DNA of 64,000 nt from Nostoc sp. MG11 (GTDB lineage: Bacteria > Cyanobacteriota > Cyanobacteriia > Cyanobacteriales > Nostocaceae), in assembly GCF_014904695.1 (NCBI RefSeq), contig NZ_JACXXN010000004.1, forward strand, positions 62,001 through 126,000, written 5' to 3'. Under the pieces are notes generated by a model that worked only from the letters and a program-made list of their open reading frames with translations, was not told the DNA's origin and searched no databases. Shown one piece after another: positions 18,320 through 27,885 of the stretch; the first letter of the stretch is position 1; each line of letters opens with the position of its first letter. Made by a program: the position numbers and the translations under genes.

Positions 18320-19042
18320 ATGGTTATGGCTCCCGCTACTACTCCCAATCCCAAGATTATGATCGTCGATGACGACTTCGGCGTCAGAAATCTCGTCTAT
18401 CGTTTTCTTAGTCGGAAATATCAAATAGAGTCGGCAGCAGACGGTAAGACTGCCCTCTCATTATTTGAGCAATTTAATCCAGCATTAGTAATTCTGGATT
18501 GGAATTTGCCAGATGCCAATGGCTATAGCCTCTGCCAGGAAATGCAGAGTCGCACTAATGTCTTAGTGATGATACTGACTAGCCGCACTGATGAGGCTGA
18601 TAAAATTAAAATCCTGGCCGCAGGAGCAGATGATTTTCTGACTAAACCATTTAGTCTTGCAGAGGTAGAAGTTAGGGTTGAAGCCCTTTTGAGGCGTATA
18701 CGCTATATCAATCCCTCTCCAACACAACGTCTCATCTTTAAGCAGTTAGCAATTAACCCAGAAGGTCGGGAGGTAACACTTAACGATAAACCTCTTGCCT
18801 TGACCGCTTTAGAATTTAATATCTTACATTTTTTAGCAAGCCATCCCGGTCAAGCTTGGAGTCGCCCACAGCTAATTCAAAAAATTTGGGGTTGTGACTA
18901 CGTAGGAGATGGACGAGTGGTTGATGTGCATATTGGTCAGCTTCGCAAGAAGATGGAAGTCGATGCCAGTGTACCAGAGTTTATCAAAACTGTTCGCGGC
19001 TATGGTTACAAGTTTGAACCACCTGAAAACACTAAAGTTTGA
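18320..19042 (+). CDS. OmpR/PhoB-type response regulator
   Basis: About 240 residues. The receiver domain has the canonical residues: acidic DDD in IMIVDDDFG, phospho-acceptor Asp in VILDWNLPD, Thr/Ser in MILTSRTDE and Lys in FLTKPF. The winged-helix DNA-binding domain follows: LTALEFNILHFLASHPGQ, the recognition helix in VVDVHIGQLRKKM and the wing TVRGYGYKFE. The start is set at 18320 because the upstream 28 residues are unlike family members. No cognate kinase is adjacent, so it is an orphan here. Confidence 0.92.
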   Translation: MVMAPATTPNPKIMIVDDDFGVRNLVYRFLSRKYQIESAADGKTALSLFEQFNPALVILDWNLPDANGYSLCQEMQSRTNVLVMILTSRTDEADKIKILAAGADDFLTKPFSLAEVEVRVEALLRRIRYINPSPTQRLIFKQLAINPEGREVTLNDKPLALTALEFNILHFLASHPGQAWSRPQLIQKIWGCDYVGDGRVVDVHIGQLRKKMEVDASVPEFIKTVRGYGYKFEPPENTKV

Positions 19043-19821
19043 CCTTCCAGATATAAGGAATGCTTCATAAAAAGATTAACTCAGATCTGTAAGTATTAGT
19101 TTTATAGCTTAATAACTAGGCATTACAGATGACGTATCTAAATACTTTTACTGAGGTTTGACTAGAATTAAGTTCTCAGGTGCGGATGTACTAATGTAGC
19201 GTGTAAGCTTGATTTAACAATCAATACAGCATTTCATCAGCTAACATCCGTACCTATGTAATTTAAAATTGTTTTTAGATGTAGAGGTAGACAAAACTGG
19301 AAGATTTGTATTCATGTATACTGCCACTGTTTCTTTAATATTTAGCAACATTATGGCAGCATCTCATTACCAAAAAACAGAATCATGGTGAAAGAAAAAT
19401 TGGTAACTAATGCTTAGCAGCAAGTAATATCACCATTGCTATCTTTAATTTGCAAGACAAAATCTACCACTACCGCGACCTTCGGTTTCAACACTCACAC
19501 AATACTCCTTAATGTCCAAAGCTTCTCAATCCCATCTACAGCACTTACACAGGCAAAACAGGACATTTATTAAGAGAATTGGCGAAAACTTTTTTGCTTA
19601 GCTCGGAGATTGAGTTGACGGATGTTTTCTCAACCAAAATGATTTTTCGTTTAACATAAGCACACTTTTGATGTTCTAAAAGTTATTGCGGCTATCTAGT
19701 TATTTATAACTTGCCAGTACTACTTAAGTTTTTTTGATTCACAAGCTCTCAGTTAGTAGTACGCCTGCAAGACTAAGCAGGATGTCAGCGATTTGAGTCT
19801 ATTAAACTCGATTTCCAGGAA
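19043..19821. other. Long non-coding gap (about 780 bases)
   Basis: No conventional gene. An imperfect inverted repeat of about 13 bases, caggtgcggatgt (around 19178) and acatccgtacct (around 19246), encloses about 55 bases. On the minus strand at 19445-19498 there is a very short open frame with a good ribosome-binding site, listed separately. Confidence 0.5.
19445..19498 (-). CDS. Candidate minigene encoding an RGSGR-containing peptide (PatS-like?)
   Basis: Seventeen codons from GTG 19498 to TAA 19445-19447, reading MSVETEGRGSGRFCLAN. An AAGGAG box at 19505-19510 sits six bases before the GTG, an ideal spacing. RGSGR is the pentapeptide shared by PatS and HetN that inhibits HetR in heterocystous cyanobacteria, and patS genes are this small and often unannotated. 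Against it: in known PatS the pentapeptide is at the C-terminus, whereas here five residues follow; the start is GTG; and a five-residue match could arise by chance in 64 kb read in six frames. An alternative TTG start upstream would add seven residues. Confidence 0.25.
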   Translation of the reverse strand: MSVETEGRGSGRFCLAN

Positions 19822-20478
19822 TTATCCTAAATTAGCAGAACGTTGAAATACTACCGAAAGATTATTTGCTGGCATTTGGTAAGTATGCTTTAATACTAAA
19901 TTTTGTGCGCTGGCTGCTGCCACAACATCATCGAAGTTACGCACGCCCCACTCTGGGTTTTGGGCGCGTAAAGATTCGTCAAAAGCTGCATTACTCGGTG
20001 CTGTATGTTCTCCACCTTGTTTGAAGGGCCCATATAAATAGAGGATGCCTCCTGGTGACAGGATACGACTAGCCCCTGCCATTAGCCCTAGACAGGCTGA
20101 CCAAGGTGAAATATGAATCATATTGATGTTAACTATGGCGACAATTGGTGAAGTATGAAGCCACTCAGTTAGTGCCTCCTTTTCCACTACCCAGACTGGT
20201 TCTCTAACATCAAGCTCAAGCGGTGGGTAAAGATTATCACACGGAAACTTTTCAGCCCATGCAATAAGACTGGCTCGTAATTGCGAATTTGCATCTGTTG
20301 GTAGCCACTTTCGAGGGCTGAGCCTGGGAGCAAAAAATACTGCGTGTTCGCCAGTACCACTTGCTATTTCCAAGATAGTGCCACTCGCAGGCAATACTTG
20401 TAAAAGTACTTCTAGAATTGGTTCGCGATTGCGCTGGGTTGCTGGTGCGTATTGTCGTGCGTCTTGTGGTGTCTTCAT
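19822..20478 (-). CDS. DUF938-family SAM-dependent methyltransferase-like protein
   Basis: 218 residues. DUF938 signature elements are ARQYAPATQRNREPILEVL, the SAM-binding LEIASGTGEHAVFFAPRL, then LDVREPVW, VNINMIHISPWSACLGLM, and ILYLYGPFKQGGEHTAPSNAAFDESLR. The fold is that of class I methyltransferases; the substrate is unknown. ATG 20478 is preferred over the GTG at 20493 because family members begin shortly before the ARQYAP motif. A single gene between the 780-base gap and pdxA. Confidence 0.9.
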   Translation of the reverse strand: MKTPQDARQYAPATQRNREPILEVLLQVLPASGTILEIASGTGEHAVFFAPRLSPRKWLPTDANSQLRASLIAWAEKFPCDNLYPPLELDVREPVWVVEKEALTEWLHTSPIVAIVNINMIHISPWSACLGLMAGASRILSPGGILYLYGPFKQGGEHTAPSNAAFDESLRAQNPEWGVRNFDDVVAAASAQNLVLKHTYQMPANNLSVVFQRSANLG

Positions 20479-20582
20479 TTCGTTTTTAAGCACATATTAA
20501 TTTTTATCCTATTTGCGATCGCTCAGCATAATCTAGACATTCCTAAGCTTGCCAAATATCCGGTTTTTGAGTGCTTTTATTT

Positions 20583-21656
20583 CTAATTTCTCACCGCCAG
20601 CCTTTGACTAACCAATTCTGCTGCTAGCTCTATTGCTGCTTTCATACTCATAGCATCAGCAATTCCCTTACCTACAATATCAAAGGCTGTTCCGTGGTCT
20701 GGTGAAGTCCGAACGAAAGGCAGACCGATAGAAGTATTAACTGCCCGATCAAATGCCATCAACTTCACAGGAATTAAGCCTTGGTCGTGGTAAAGTGCCA
20801 GATAGGCATCAGCAGGATTTTGGATAAAAGAATTTCCGTACCAAGCTTGACCAGGTTTAACCCACATCGTATCTGGTGGTATGGGCCCATCTAGTTGTAA
20901 TTGTGATCTGTTTTGGCGCTCTTGCGTAATCCACGGAATTAACCAATCTTGTTCTTCACTTCCCAATTGTCCCTGCTCGCCACTGTGGGGATTTAAACCT
21001 GCGATCGCAATTCTCGCCTTTTCTATGCCAAAATCTCTCTCTAAACACTCCACCAGCAAATCCAATTTCTTTGTCAGTAGTTGTGGTGTCAGTGCACCTG
21101 CCACTTGACATAAGGGAATATGCGTGGTAGCTAGTAAGGTACGCAGTGTCCAGCCAGTATGGGGCGATCGCGCTACAAATAACATCCCAAAACGGTCAAC
21201 ACCCGACTTTTGTGCCAAAAGTTCTGTTTGTCCTGGATAATTATACCCCGCGGCTTTCCAAGCCGATTTAGCTATAGGGCCTGTGACAATCCCATCAAAT
21301 TCACCAGCAAGTGTTTGAGCGATCGCATATTCCATGTAAGCAAAACTAGCTGCACCGCTTGCTGCATTACCTGTTCCCAAGATAATTTGACTTTCAATCT
21401 CTCTGTCTAACTGCACATCGATAACTGACAACTGGGCTGGATTTGCCAAAGGTGCTAAATTCTTAGTTGAGTTCAGGTTGTCATAAGTCTGTGTCAGCAA
21501 ATCCCGACTACCCACAACCTTTACATCACATTTTTTACTGATTTTCGGTTCTGCTAAAGCTTTCAAAATAACTTCCGGGCCAATCCCCGCCGGATCGCCC
21601 AGTGTCAGCACCAAACGCGGGCGGTTCTGTTGAGGAAACTTTATTAGACTAGACAT
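20583..21656 (-). CDS. pdxA: 4-hydroxythreonine-4-phosphate dehydrogenase
   Basis: 357 residues. PdxA catalyses the NAD-dependent oxidation of 4-phosphohydroxythreonine in pyridoxal phosphate synthesis. Visible: the N-terminal [34 protein letters not shown], the metal-binding histidines in [15 protein letters not shown] / [13 protein letters not shown] and [19 protein letters not shown], and [16 protein letters not shown]. An aaagga box directly abuts ATG 21662 but is six bases from ATG 21656, so 21656 is the better start. Confidence 0.96.
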   Translation of the reverse strand: MSSLIKFPQQNRPRLVLTLGDPAGIGPEVILKALAEPKISKKCDVKVVGSRDLLTQTYDNLNSTKNLAPLANPAQLSVIDVQLDREIESQIILGTGNAASGAASFAYMEYAIAQTLAGEFDGIVTGPIAKSAWKAAGYNYPGQTELLAQKSGVDRFGMLFVARSPHTGWTLRTLLATTHIPLCQVAGALTPQLLTKKLDLLVECLERDFGIEKARIAIAGLNPHSGEQGQLGSEEQDWLIPWITQERQNRSQLQLDGPIPPDTMWVKPGQAWYGNSFIQNPADAYLALYHDQGLIPVKLMAFDRAVNTSIGLPFVRTSPDHGTAFDIVGKGIADAMSMKAAIELAAELVSQRLAVRN

Positions 21657-21824
21657 GATCATTCCTTTACCCGTTTATTCCCTCTCTTCCTCTCTCCAGA
21701 GTAAGGATTACCTGCTAAACTAGTTTAAAATTATTTACACAGGTCTAATCCTACAGCAACTATTGAAAAGCTTCTGGTAGACCTAATGTTTACACAAACC
21801 AATTTGCAAAGGAGAATCACATCA

Positions 21825-21929
21825 ATGGGCGGCGAAATTTTGAATGCAGCTCTGTTGTCCTTCGGTTTAATCTTCGTGGGCTGGGGTCTAGGCGCGTTAT
21901 TACTAAAAATTCAAGGATCAGAAGAATAA
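21825..21929 (+). CDS. petM: Cytochrome b6f complex subunit VII (PetM)
   Basis: A 34-residue single-helix thylakoid protein beginning [20 protein letters not shown] and ending KIQGSEE; this is the highly conserved PetM sequence. It is one of the small subunits that stabilise the cytochrome b6f complex. A ggag ribosome-binding site at 21811-21814 precedes the ATG, and a strong terminator lies 55 bases after the stop, so it is transcribed as its own unit. It is too short for most gene-length cut-offs. Confidence 0.97.
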   Translation: MGGEILNAALLSFGLIFVGWGLGALLLKIQGSEE

Positions 21930-21984
21930 TCCTTGCAATCATCTGCTTTTGTGAGGGCAGAGGATTTTCTCTGTCTAGAAAAAT

Positions 21985-22016
21985 AGCTTGTCCGGCAACC
22001 GGACAATGCTTTTTTC
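21985..22016 (+). terminator. Intrinsic terminator of petM
   Basis: The perfect stem ttgtccgg / ccggacaa closes on a 3-base loop (caa), is extended by agc/gct flanks, and is followed by a run of T (tgctttttt). This is a textbook rho-independent terminator. Confidence 0.92.
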
Positions 22017-22119
22017 GGTATATTAAATTAATTTTCTTAAAAATAATGTAAACTTTTGTTTACATAGACTATTCTGATAAGATTCTTTTCATAAAACATT
22101 AAGATTTATTACAATCCTC

Positions 22120-23103
22120 ATGACATTATTAATCGTCGGTGCCACTGGCACCTTGGGAAGACAAGTGGCTCGTCGTGCGATCGATGAAGGGTATAAGGTT
22201 CGCTGTCTTGTCAGGAGTGCCAGAAAAGCCGCATTTCTCAAAGAATGGGGCGCAGAACTCGTAGCGGGCGATTTGTGTTATCCTCAATCCCTGACGCAAG
22301 CATTGGAAGGTGTAACCGCAGTTATTGATGCTGCAACATCTCGTCCCACAGATTCACTGAGTATTAAACAAGTGGACTGGGATGGTAAAGTAGCATTAAT
22401 TCAAGCGGCAAAGGCTGCGGGTGTAGAACGTTTTATCTTCTTTTCAATTCTGAATGCTGACAAGTATCCAGAAGTACCACTGATGGAAATTAAGCGGTGT
22501 ACAGAACTCTTTTTGGCTGAGTCTGGCTTAAATTACACCATTTTGCGGCTGGCTGGCTTTATGCAAGGATTAATCGGTCAATACGGAATTCCCATTTTGG
22601 AAGGACAACCGGTTTGGGTTACTGGTGCTTCTTCTCCCGTTGCTTACATGGATACCCAGGACGTTGCTAAGTTTGCTATCCGCGCATTGAGTTTACCAGC
22701 AACAGAAAACCAAGCTTTCCCCGTAGTCGGCACTCGTGCATGGAGCGCAGAGGAAATCATTAGTCTGTGCGAACGCTTATCTGGAAAAGAAGCCAGGGTA
22801 ACACGGATGCCAATAAACTTACTACGTACCGTGCGGGGATTCATGCGGTTCTTTCAGTGGGGATGGAACGTGTCAGACAGATTGGCATTTACAGAAGTAT
22901 TGGCTAGTGGTCAACCATTAAATGCCTCAATGGATGAAGTGTACACAATATTTGGGTTAGAGCAACAACAAACCACAACCCTAGAAAGCTATTTACAAGA
23001 GTACTTCAGCCGAATCATGAAAAAACTTAAAGAATTAGACTACGAGAAAAATAAAACCAAAAAGCAGAAAACCAAAAAGACTCCCTTTAAACAGTCGTCA
23101 TAG
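22120..23103 (+). CDS. ycf39: Ycf39-type NmrA/SDR-like photosystem II assembly protein
   Basis: 327 residues. The N-terminal NAD(P)-binding loop is LLIVGATGTLGRQVARRAID, then VRCLVRSARKAAFLKEWGAE, FIFFSILNADKYPEVPLMEIK, and SPVAYMDTQDVAKFAI. In Synechocystis Ycf39 forms a complex with the Hli protein HliD and helps chlorophyll delivery to the D1 precursor; that role is transferred by homology. The C-terminal 20 residues are very Lys-rich (NKTKKQKTKKT). It follows petM in the same direction but beyond a terminator. Confidence 0.93.
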   Translation: MTLLIVGATGTLGRQVARRAIDEGYKVRCLVRSARKAAFLKEWGAELVAGDLCYPQSLTQALEGVTAVIDAATSRPTDSLSIKQVDWDGKVALIQAAKAAGVERFIFFSILNADKYPEVPLMEIKRCTELFLAESGLNYTILRLAGFMQGLIGQYGIPILEGQPVWVTGASSPVAYMDTQDVAKFAIRALSLPATENQAFPVVGTRAWSAEEIISLCERLSGKEARVTRMPINLLRTVRGFMRFFQWGWNVSDRLAFTEVLASGQPLNASMDEVYTIFGLEQQQTTTLESYLQEYFSRIMKKLKELDYEKNKTKKQKTKKTPFKQSS

Positions 23104-23191
23104 TGAATACGTTTTTGACTAATGACTACAGTGTCAAAAATGTGTAAGGATTACATAAGACAGAGCATCGCCTAAAATTGGATATTTGAAT

Positions 23192-24109
23192 GTGCCGAAA
23201 GCAGGCATTATCTACAATGATGTTAAACCGATAGCGGGTCGTGTCGCTATCGAACTGAAAGACAAGCTAACCGCTGCCGGTTGGAATGTATGTATCACTA
23301 CGAGTATCGGTGGAATACTTGGCTACTCTAACCCGGAGAGTCCTGTATGCCACACCCCAATTCACGGTCTAACACCCCCTGGTTTTGACTCAGACATGAA
23401 GTTTGCAGTGGTGTTAGGGGGAGATGGCACTGTTTTAGCTGCGTCTCGCCAGGTAGCTCCCTGTGGTATTCCCTTATTAACAGTGAATACTGGCCATATG
23501 GGATTTTTGACTGAGGCCTACCTGAACCAATTGCCTCAAGCAATAGAACAGGCGATAACTGGTAAGTATGAAATTGAAGAACGAGCGATGCTCACCGTCA
23601 AAGTATTTCGAGGAGATTCCGTGTTATGGGAAGCCCTCTGCTTGAACGAAATGGTGCTGCATCGAGAACCTTTGACCTCTATGTGTCATTTTGAAATTGC
23701 CATAGGGCGTCACGCGCCAGTAGATATTGCGGCGGATGGTGTAATTGTTTCTACACCAACTGGTTCGACAGCTTATTCACTCAGTGCAGGTGGCCCGGTA
23801 GTGTCTCCTGGTGTACCAGTCTTGCAGCTAGTACCTATATGTCCGCATTCCCTAGCGTCGAGGGCCTTGGTTTTTCCAGACACGGAACCAGTCAACATCT
23901 ACCCAGTAAATATTCCTCGGCTGGTGATGGTGGTAGATGGCAATGGTGGGTGCTATATCCTACCAGAGGATCGGGTATATTTAGAGCGATCGCAATATAT
24001 GGCCCGATTTATTCGTCTGCAACCACCGGAGTTTTTCCGAATCTTGCGAGAAAAATTAGGTTGGGGTTTGCCACATATCGCTAAACCTACTTCTGTAGAA
24101 TTGCCTTAG
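23192..24109 (+). CDS. nadK: NAD kinase
   Basis: 305 residues. It phosphorylates NAD to NADP with ATP. Motifs: [13 protein letters not shown] (catalytic Asp of GGDG), [24 protein letters not shown], and the conserved [20 protein letters not shown]. The GTG at 23192 gives [13 protein letters not shown], the usual cyanobacterial N-terminus; the TTG at 23186 adds two residues only. Cyanobacteria often carry two NAD kinases, and this resembles the longer type. Heptamer repeats follow the stop codon. Confidence 0.95.
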   Translation: MPKAGIIYNDVKPIAGRVAIELKDKLTAAGWNVCITTSIGGILGYSNPESPVCHTPIHGLTPPGFDSDMKFAVVLGGDGTVLAASRQVAPCGIPLLTVNTGHMGFLTEAYLNQLPQAIEQAITGKYEIEERAMLTVKVFRGDSVLWEALCLNEMVLHREPLTSMCHFEIAIGRHAPVDIAADGVIVSTPTGSTAYSLSAGGPVVSPGVPVLQLVPICPHSLASRALVFPDTEPVNIYPVNIPRLVMVVDGNGGCYILPEDRVYLERSQYMARFIRLQPPEFFRILREKLGWGLPHIAKPTSVELP

Positions 24110-24432
24110 TTAAAAGATAGGAGTCAAAAGTCAAGGGTCAAAAGTCACTGGTCAGTGGCTATTTTTCTAGTCTCTCAGCTTCCCCCACTCCTTACTCGCC
24201 AATTTGGTGATTTCCTTCCAGAATTACTGGTATAGGAATGGTATTTGGAATTAGTTATTAAGATTGCATCTGAGAATTCGATGGCTGATGCCTGAACGTG
24301 CTAAAAGATCTTATGCAGCGTGTCAAATCAGTATTACTCCATCACTAAAAGCTCGTAATTGCACTTCTAGCTGATGTACAGACCTTACTTTATAACGTCT
24401 ATACAATCCAAAACCCAATATCCCAAATTGTT
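24110..24432. repeat. Intergenic region with heptamer repeats
   Basis: Bases 24121-24158 contain degenerate 7-base units (gagtcaa, aagtcaa, gggtcaa, aagtcac). The remainder is plain AT-rich sequence with no gene, and must include the promoter of the following response regulator. Confidence 0.6.
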
Positions 24433-25119
24433 ATGACAGTTGCTCAAAGTCCCTGTGTTTTGGTGATTGAAACCGATGAGAGCCTAGCAAATCAGCTTTC
24501 TTTCGATTTGCAAGAAGCCGGTTATGATTCGATTTTGGCTCATGATTCAACGAGCGGTATGCAATACTGCCGCGATCGCCAACCTGCTTTAATTGTTCTA
24601 GACCGGATGCTGGCAGGAGAATCAGGACTCACATTGTGCAAAAATATCAGAAGTTCTGGTCTGCGATCGCCTGTACTGGTATTAATGGCCAGGGATGCAG
24701 TCGATGATCGTGTAGCTTGTTTAGAAGCGGGAGCTGATGATTACATCCTCAAGCCTTACCGCTCAGAGGACTTTTTGAAATTGATTCGCCTCTACCTCAA
24801 ACCTGATATTGATACCACAGAGCAGTTACGCTTTGGAGATTTGATTTTAGACATAGCAACTCGCCGCGCCATACACAGCGGCCGGACAATTGACTTGACG
24901 ATGAAGGAATTTGAACTATTAAAATTCTTAATGGAACATCCACGTGAGGTGTTAACTCGCGAACAAATTCTCGAAAATGTTTGGGGTTACGACTTTATGG
25001 GTGAGTCGAATGTAATTGAAGTTTACATTCGCTACTTGCGCCTGAAAATCGAAGATGAGAGTCAAAAGCGGCTTATTCAAACGGTGCGAGGCGTAGGCTA
25101 CGTGTTAAGAGAATCTTAG
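24433..25119 (+). CDS. OmpR-type response regulator with atypical receiver (NblR-like)
   Basis: 228 residues. The receiver has the phospho-acceptor Asp57 (LIVLDRML) and Lys107 (YILKPY), but the usual acidic pair is E13-T14-D15 (VIETDES), and the conserved Ser/Thr after strand 4 is Met85 (VLVLMARDAV). The DNA-binding half is standard: TMKEFELLKFLMEHPREVL, NVIEVYIRYLRLKIED, TVRGVGYVLRES. Overall it reminds me of NblR, the orphan regulator of phycobilisome degradation, though this assignment is from memory and needs a tree. No kinase is adjacent. Confidence 0.85.
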   Translation: MTVAQSPCVLVIETDESLANQLSFDLQEAGYDSILAHDSTSGMQYCRDRQPALIVLDRMLAGESGLTLCKNIRSSGLRSPVLVLMARDAVDDRVACLEAGADDYILKPYRSEDFLKLIRLYLKPDIDTTEQLRFGDLILDIATRRAIHSGRTIDLTMKEFELLKFLMEHPREVLTREQILENVWGYDFMGESNVIEVYIRYLRLKIEDESQKRLIQTVRGVGYVLRES

Positions 25120-25225
25120 TCAGCTAATCAACAAGCAAGATTGTATACCAGACGACTAAAAGACGTAGGTTTTCTGCTGCGATCGCTGTAAAATCGAAAT
25201 CTAAATTCCAAAATCAAAAATTATT

Positions 25226-25753
25226 ATGATTCGTTGGCTAAGCTTACTCTCGATGTTATTGGGTGTGTTGCTGATGAGTTGTTCTGTGCCGACAACAGCC
25301 AAACCTCCTACTTTCACCTCTACTCAGACTCCAGCACCAGAGAATTTAGGTCAGACACTACAGATTTCTGGTAAAGCTATTGTTCCCAATGGCACAACGA
25401 TTCAGTTAGAAGTGGCGCAGACGCCAGCGCAGCAAGCCAAGGGGCTGATGTATCGGCCAGCTTTACCAGATAACCGGGGGATGCTATTTCAGTTCCCTTC
25501 AGCACAACCAGTCAGTTTTTGGATGAAGAATGTACCTGTACCGTTGGATATGGTCTTTCTAAATAAAGGAGTAGTCAAGTATATTCAGGCTGCTGCACCT
25601 CCCTGCAAAAGTGAGCCTTGTCCCACCTATGGCCCCAATACACCAATCGACACGGTAATTGAACTTCGTTCTGGGCGAGCTGCCGAATTGAATTTGCAAG
25701 TGGGTGATATTGTCAAAATTGAGTTTCTAAATTCTGGGACTTTGCAAAGATAA
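25226..25753 (+). CDS. DUF192-family lipoprotein
   Basis: 175 residues. A lipoprotein signal peptide is visible, with the lipobox LMSC ending at Cys19, followed by a Pro/Thr-rich linker. The DUF192 domain covers about residues 50-170: QLEVAQTPAQQAKGLMYRPALPD, GMLFQFPSAQPVSFWMKNVPVPLDM, IQAAAPPC and VIELRSGRAAELNLQVGD. The family is widespread, periplasmic and of unknown function. The start ATG 25226 is the only one giving a full signal peptide. Confidence 0.92.
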   Translation: MIRWLSLLSMLLGVLLMSCSVPTTAKPPTFTSTQTPAPENLGQTLQISGKAIVPNGTTIQLEVAQTPAQQAKGLMYRPALPDNRGMLFQFPSAQPVSFWMKNVPVPLDMVFLNKGVVKYIQAAAPPCKSEPCPTYGPNTPIDTVIELRSGRAAELNLQVGDIVKIEFLNSGTLQR

Positions 25754-26272
25754 AAATTTGGGTGGTTTCTCTGTTAAAATCCCTGAAAACACAAATACAT
25801 AAATTTTTTGTAAAAAAAATTACGTAATGTGGTAAAAAGTTCAGTTATGAGGCTACTATTTAACAACTGTGGTAATAATATGAAGTCTTACTATCTTTGA
25901 GATGAAATCGCAGTTTTAATGTTTGGTTGCAAAAATCTTCCTCTGGGCGTACGTGTAAATAGACTTCCATAGAGGACTATAGGCTATGGAATCTTGATTA
26001 CTATATGTGTAATTAAATAAGGCACTGAAGTAAAAAAGATGAAGGCAGTTGACTGGATGAAGATGCTACTTGAAAATCGAGTGCATAAAGCCCACCAAGA
26101 TTTCTACTTCTTCTAACCTCTGTGAAAATACCCCTTTGAGATAGATAAAAAAGATCTACTGGAGTGTATATCCAGTAACAGCACAATGACAGATAAAATA
26201 CTGGCTACTGGCTACTGAAAAACGGTGAACTGATATATGACAATACACTCGACACAAGGAGGTGAAATACAA
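25754..26272. other. Intergenic region (about 520 bases)
   Basis: AT-rich with no convincing gene. A few short open frames, for example from 26039, have no ribosome-binding site. A possible leader for the DUF2949 gene. Confidence 0.4.
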
Positions 26273-26464
26273 ATGTCACCATCAACATATTCTAGACTTA
26301 TTCATTTTTTGCAAGAAGATTTAGCAATTTCTGCTGCTTCCCTGGCGGTGGCGCTTCGCCATCGGGAGCAAGACCCAGGCCCTTTGCCAATGATTCTTTG
26401 GCAGTATGGATTAATTACTTTAGAGCAGTTAGAACAAATTTATGATTGGCTGGAGACGGTGTAA
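26273..26464 (+). CDS. DUF2949 protein
   Basis: 63 residues, reading STYSRLIHFLQEDLAISAAS, then LPMILWQYGLITLEQLEQIYDWLE, the pattern of the cyanobacterial DUF2949 family. It is small and helical; function unknown. ATG 26273 is chosen because a full AAGGAGGTG Shine-Dalgarno sequence lies at 26257-26265; a 12-residue N-terminal extension from 26237 would read across that site and is unlikely. Confidence 0.85.
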   Translation: MSPSTYSRLIHFLQEDLAISAASLAVALRHREQDPGPLPMILWQYGLITLEQLEQIYDWLETV

Positions 26465-26660
26465 GTATTGAAATTCAACTTAGGAGGAAATGCAATCGTG
26501 CTAGCCTCTTGGTTATTGAATGAATGCAAATTAAAGTAAGGGCAGCTTATGAGTAGCTCATTCAGGAGAATTAAGATATGTCACATCCACTCTACCTTGT
26601 ACAAAGGTTGATAGATTGGGAAATTTGCTCTGACGGTTTCTACTCATTTACATACAAATC

Positions 26661-26694
26661 AAAAGAGCGGGTTGATAATTCAACCCGCTCTTTT
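26661..26694. terminator. Bidirectional intrinsic terminator
   Basis: A perfect 15-base stem (aaaagagcgggttga, 26661-26675, with tcaacccgctctttt, 26680-26694) closes on the loop taat. The A-run and T-run on either side let it work for both the rightward DUF2949 gene and the leftward aminotransferase gene. Confidence 0.93.
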
Positions 26695-26730
26695 AATTAA
26701 GTGCTAAGTTTAAAAATTCGTACTCAGCAC

Positions 26731-27885
26731 TCAGGACTGACTAAATACTCTAGCTGCTGCTGCTACACCAGCTCCAGGGGTGAAGTTTTCGTAGCCAAGT
26801 TCTAAAAGGGCGACTTCCAAGGATGCTATGCAGCTAAGGATATCGCGATCGCTCACAAAGCCCAAGTGACCAATGCGAAAAATTTTGTTTGACAGATGGT
26901 CTTGTCCGCCAGCTAGAGCAATATCAAAGCGCTTCTTCATTAATGACCGAATCTTATCCGCTTCAATTCCTTGTGGTGCTACAGCTGTAATCGCCGGACT
27001 AGCGTTACTATCTGCTGCAAACAGGGGGAGATTCAAGCCTTTAATGGCGGCGCGGGTAGCATTTTTGAGCCGTTCATGCCGAGCAAATATCGATTCTAAG
27101 CCTTCCTCTTTCATGCTTCGCAACGTGGTATGCAGTGCGAAGATCATATTTACAGGCGGAGTAAATGGCGTTGTATTTTTAGCCGTGGCTTTGCGATATT
27201 TACCTAAATCCAAATAATATTTCGGCAATTTTGCGGTTTTGTAAGCTTCCCAAGCTTTGGGACTGACAGAGACAAAGCCTAATCCCGGAGGAATCATATA
27301 ACCTTTTTGGGAACCGGAAGCGACTACATCCAAACCCCAGGTATCTATGGGTAGATTGAACGCACCCAAACTAGTTACGGCATCAACGATAATTAAAGCT
27401 TCACCGTGTTCTTTGACATGGCGGTTAATGGTTTCCAGGTCATTGAGTACTCCCGTTGAAGTCTCGCTGTGGGTAATGATCACAGCTTTGATTTGCTTTT
27501 CGGTATCTGCTTGGAGTTTTTGAGCAAATACCTCTGGGTCTAAAGGTTTTCCCCATTCTGTAGTAATTTCTTCTACATTCAAACCATAAGCTTGACCGAC
27601 TTCTACCCAGCGTTCGCCAAATTTACCGTTAGAGCCAACTAAAATGCGATCGCCTGGAGAGAGGAAATTAATTATACCGGCTTCCACAGCACCCGTACCA
27701 CTGACATTCAGCGTCAGCACATCACTTTGAGTTTGATGCAGCCATTTAAGGTTTTCTGTCACCTCTGCCAATATGTTGCTAAATTCACTGGTGCGGTGTC
27801 CAATTGGGTGCTTGGCTAATGCCAGCAAGGCGGCTTCTGGCACTGGGGTAGGGCCAGGAATCATCAGCATCAGCTTATCGTCCAT
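26731..27885 (-). CDS. Class V aminotransferase (alanine/serine-glyoxylate aminotransferase type)
   Basis: 384 residues, a fold-type I PLP enzyme. The N-terminal MIPGPTPVPEAALLA and GHRTSEFSNI, LNVSGTGAVEAGIINFLSPGD, HSETSTGVLND, VDAVTSLGAFNLPID and the PLP lysine segment VASGSQKGYMIPPGLGF are all of the AGXT/SGAT group. In cyanobacteria it may serve photorespiratory glyoxylate conversion. Close homologues have historically been labelled 'soluble hydrogenase 42 kDa subunit'; the sequence shows an aminotransferase and no metal-binding hydrogenase motifs. Confidence 0.93.
   Translation of the reverse strand: MDDKLMLMIPGPTPVPEAALLALAKHPIGHRTSEFSNILAEVTENLKWLHQTQSDVLTLNVSGTGAVEAGIINFLSPGDRILVGSNGKFGERWVEVGQAYGLNVEEITTEWGKPLDPEVFAQKLQADTEKQIKAVIITHSETSTGVLNDLETINRHVKEHGEALIIVDAVTSLGAFNLPIDTWGLDVVASGSQKGYMIPPGLGFVSVSPKAWEAYKTAKLPKYYLDLGKYRKATAKNTTPFTPPVNMIFALHTTLRSMKEEGLESIFARHERLKNATRAAIKGLNLPLFAADSNASPAITAVAPQGIEADKIRSLMKKRFDIALAGGQDHLSNKIFRIGHLGFVSDRDILSCIASLEVALLELGYENFTPGAGVAAAARVFSQS

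Noticed and set aside
26731-27885. Label 'soluble hydrogenase 42 kDa subunit'
   Set aside because: The sequence is a PLP-dependent class V aminotransferase; the hydrogenase label for this family is historical.
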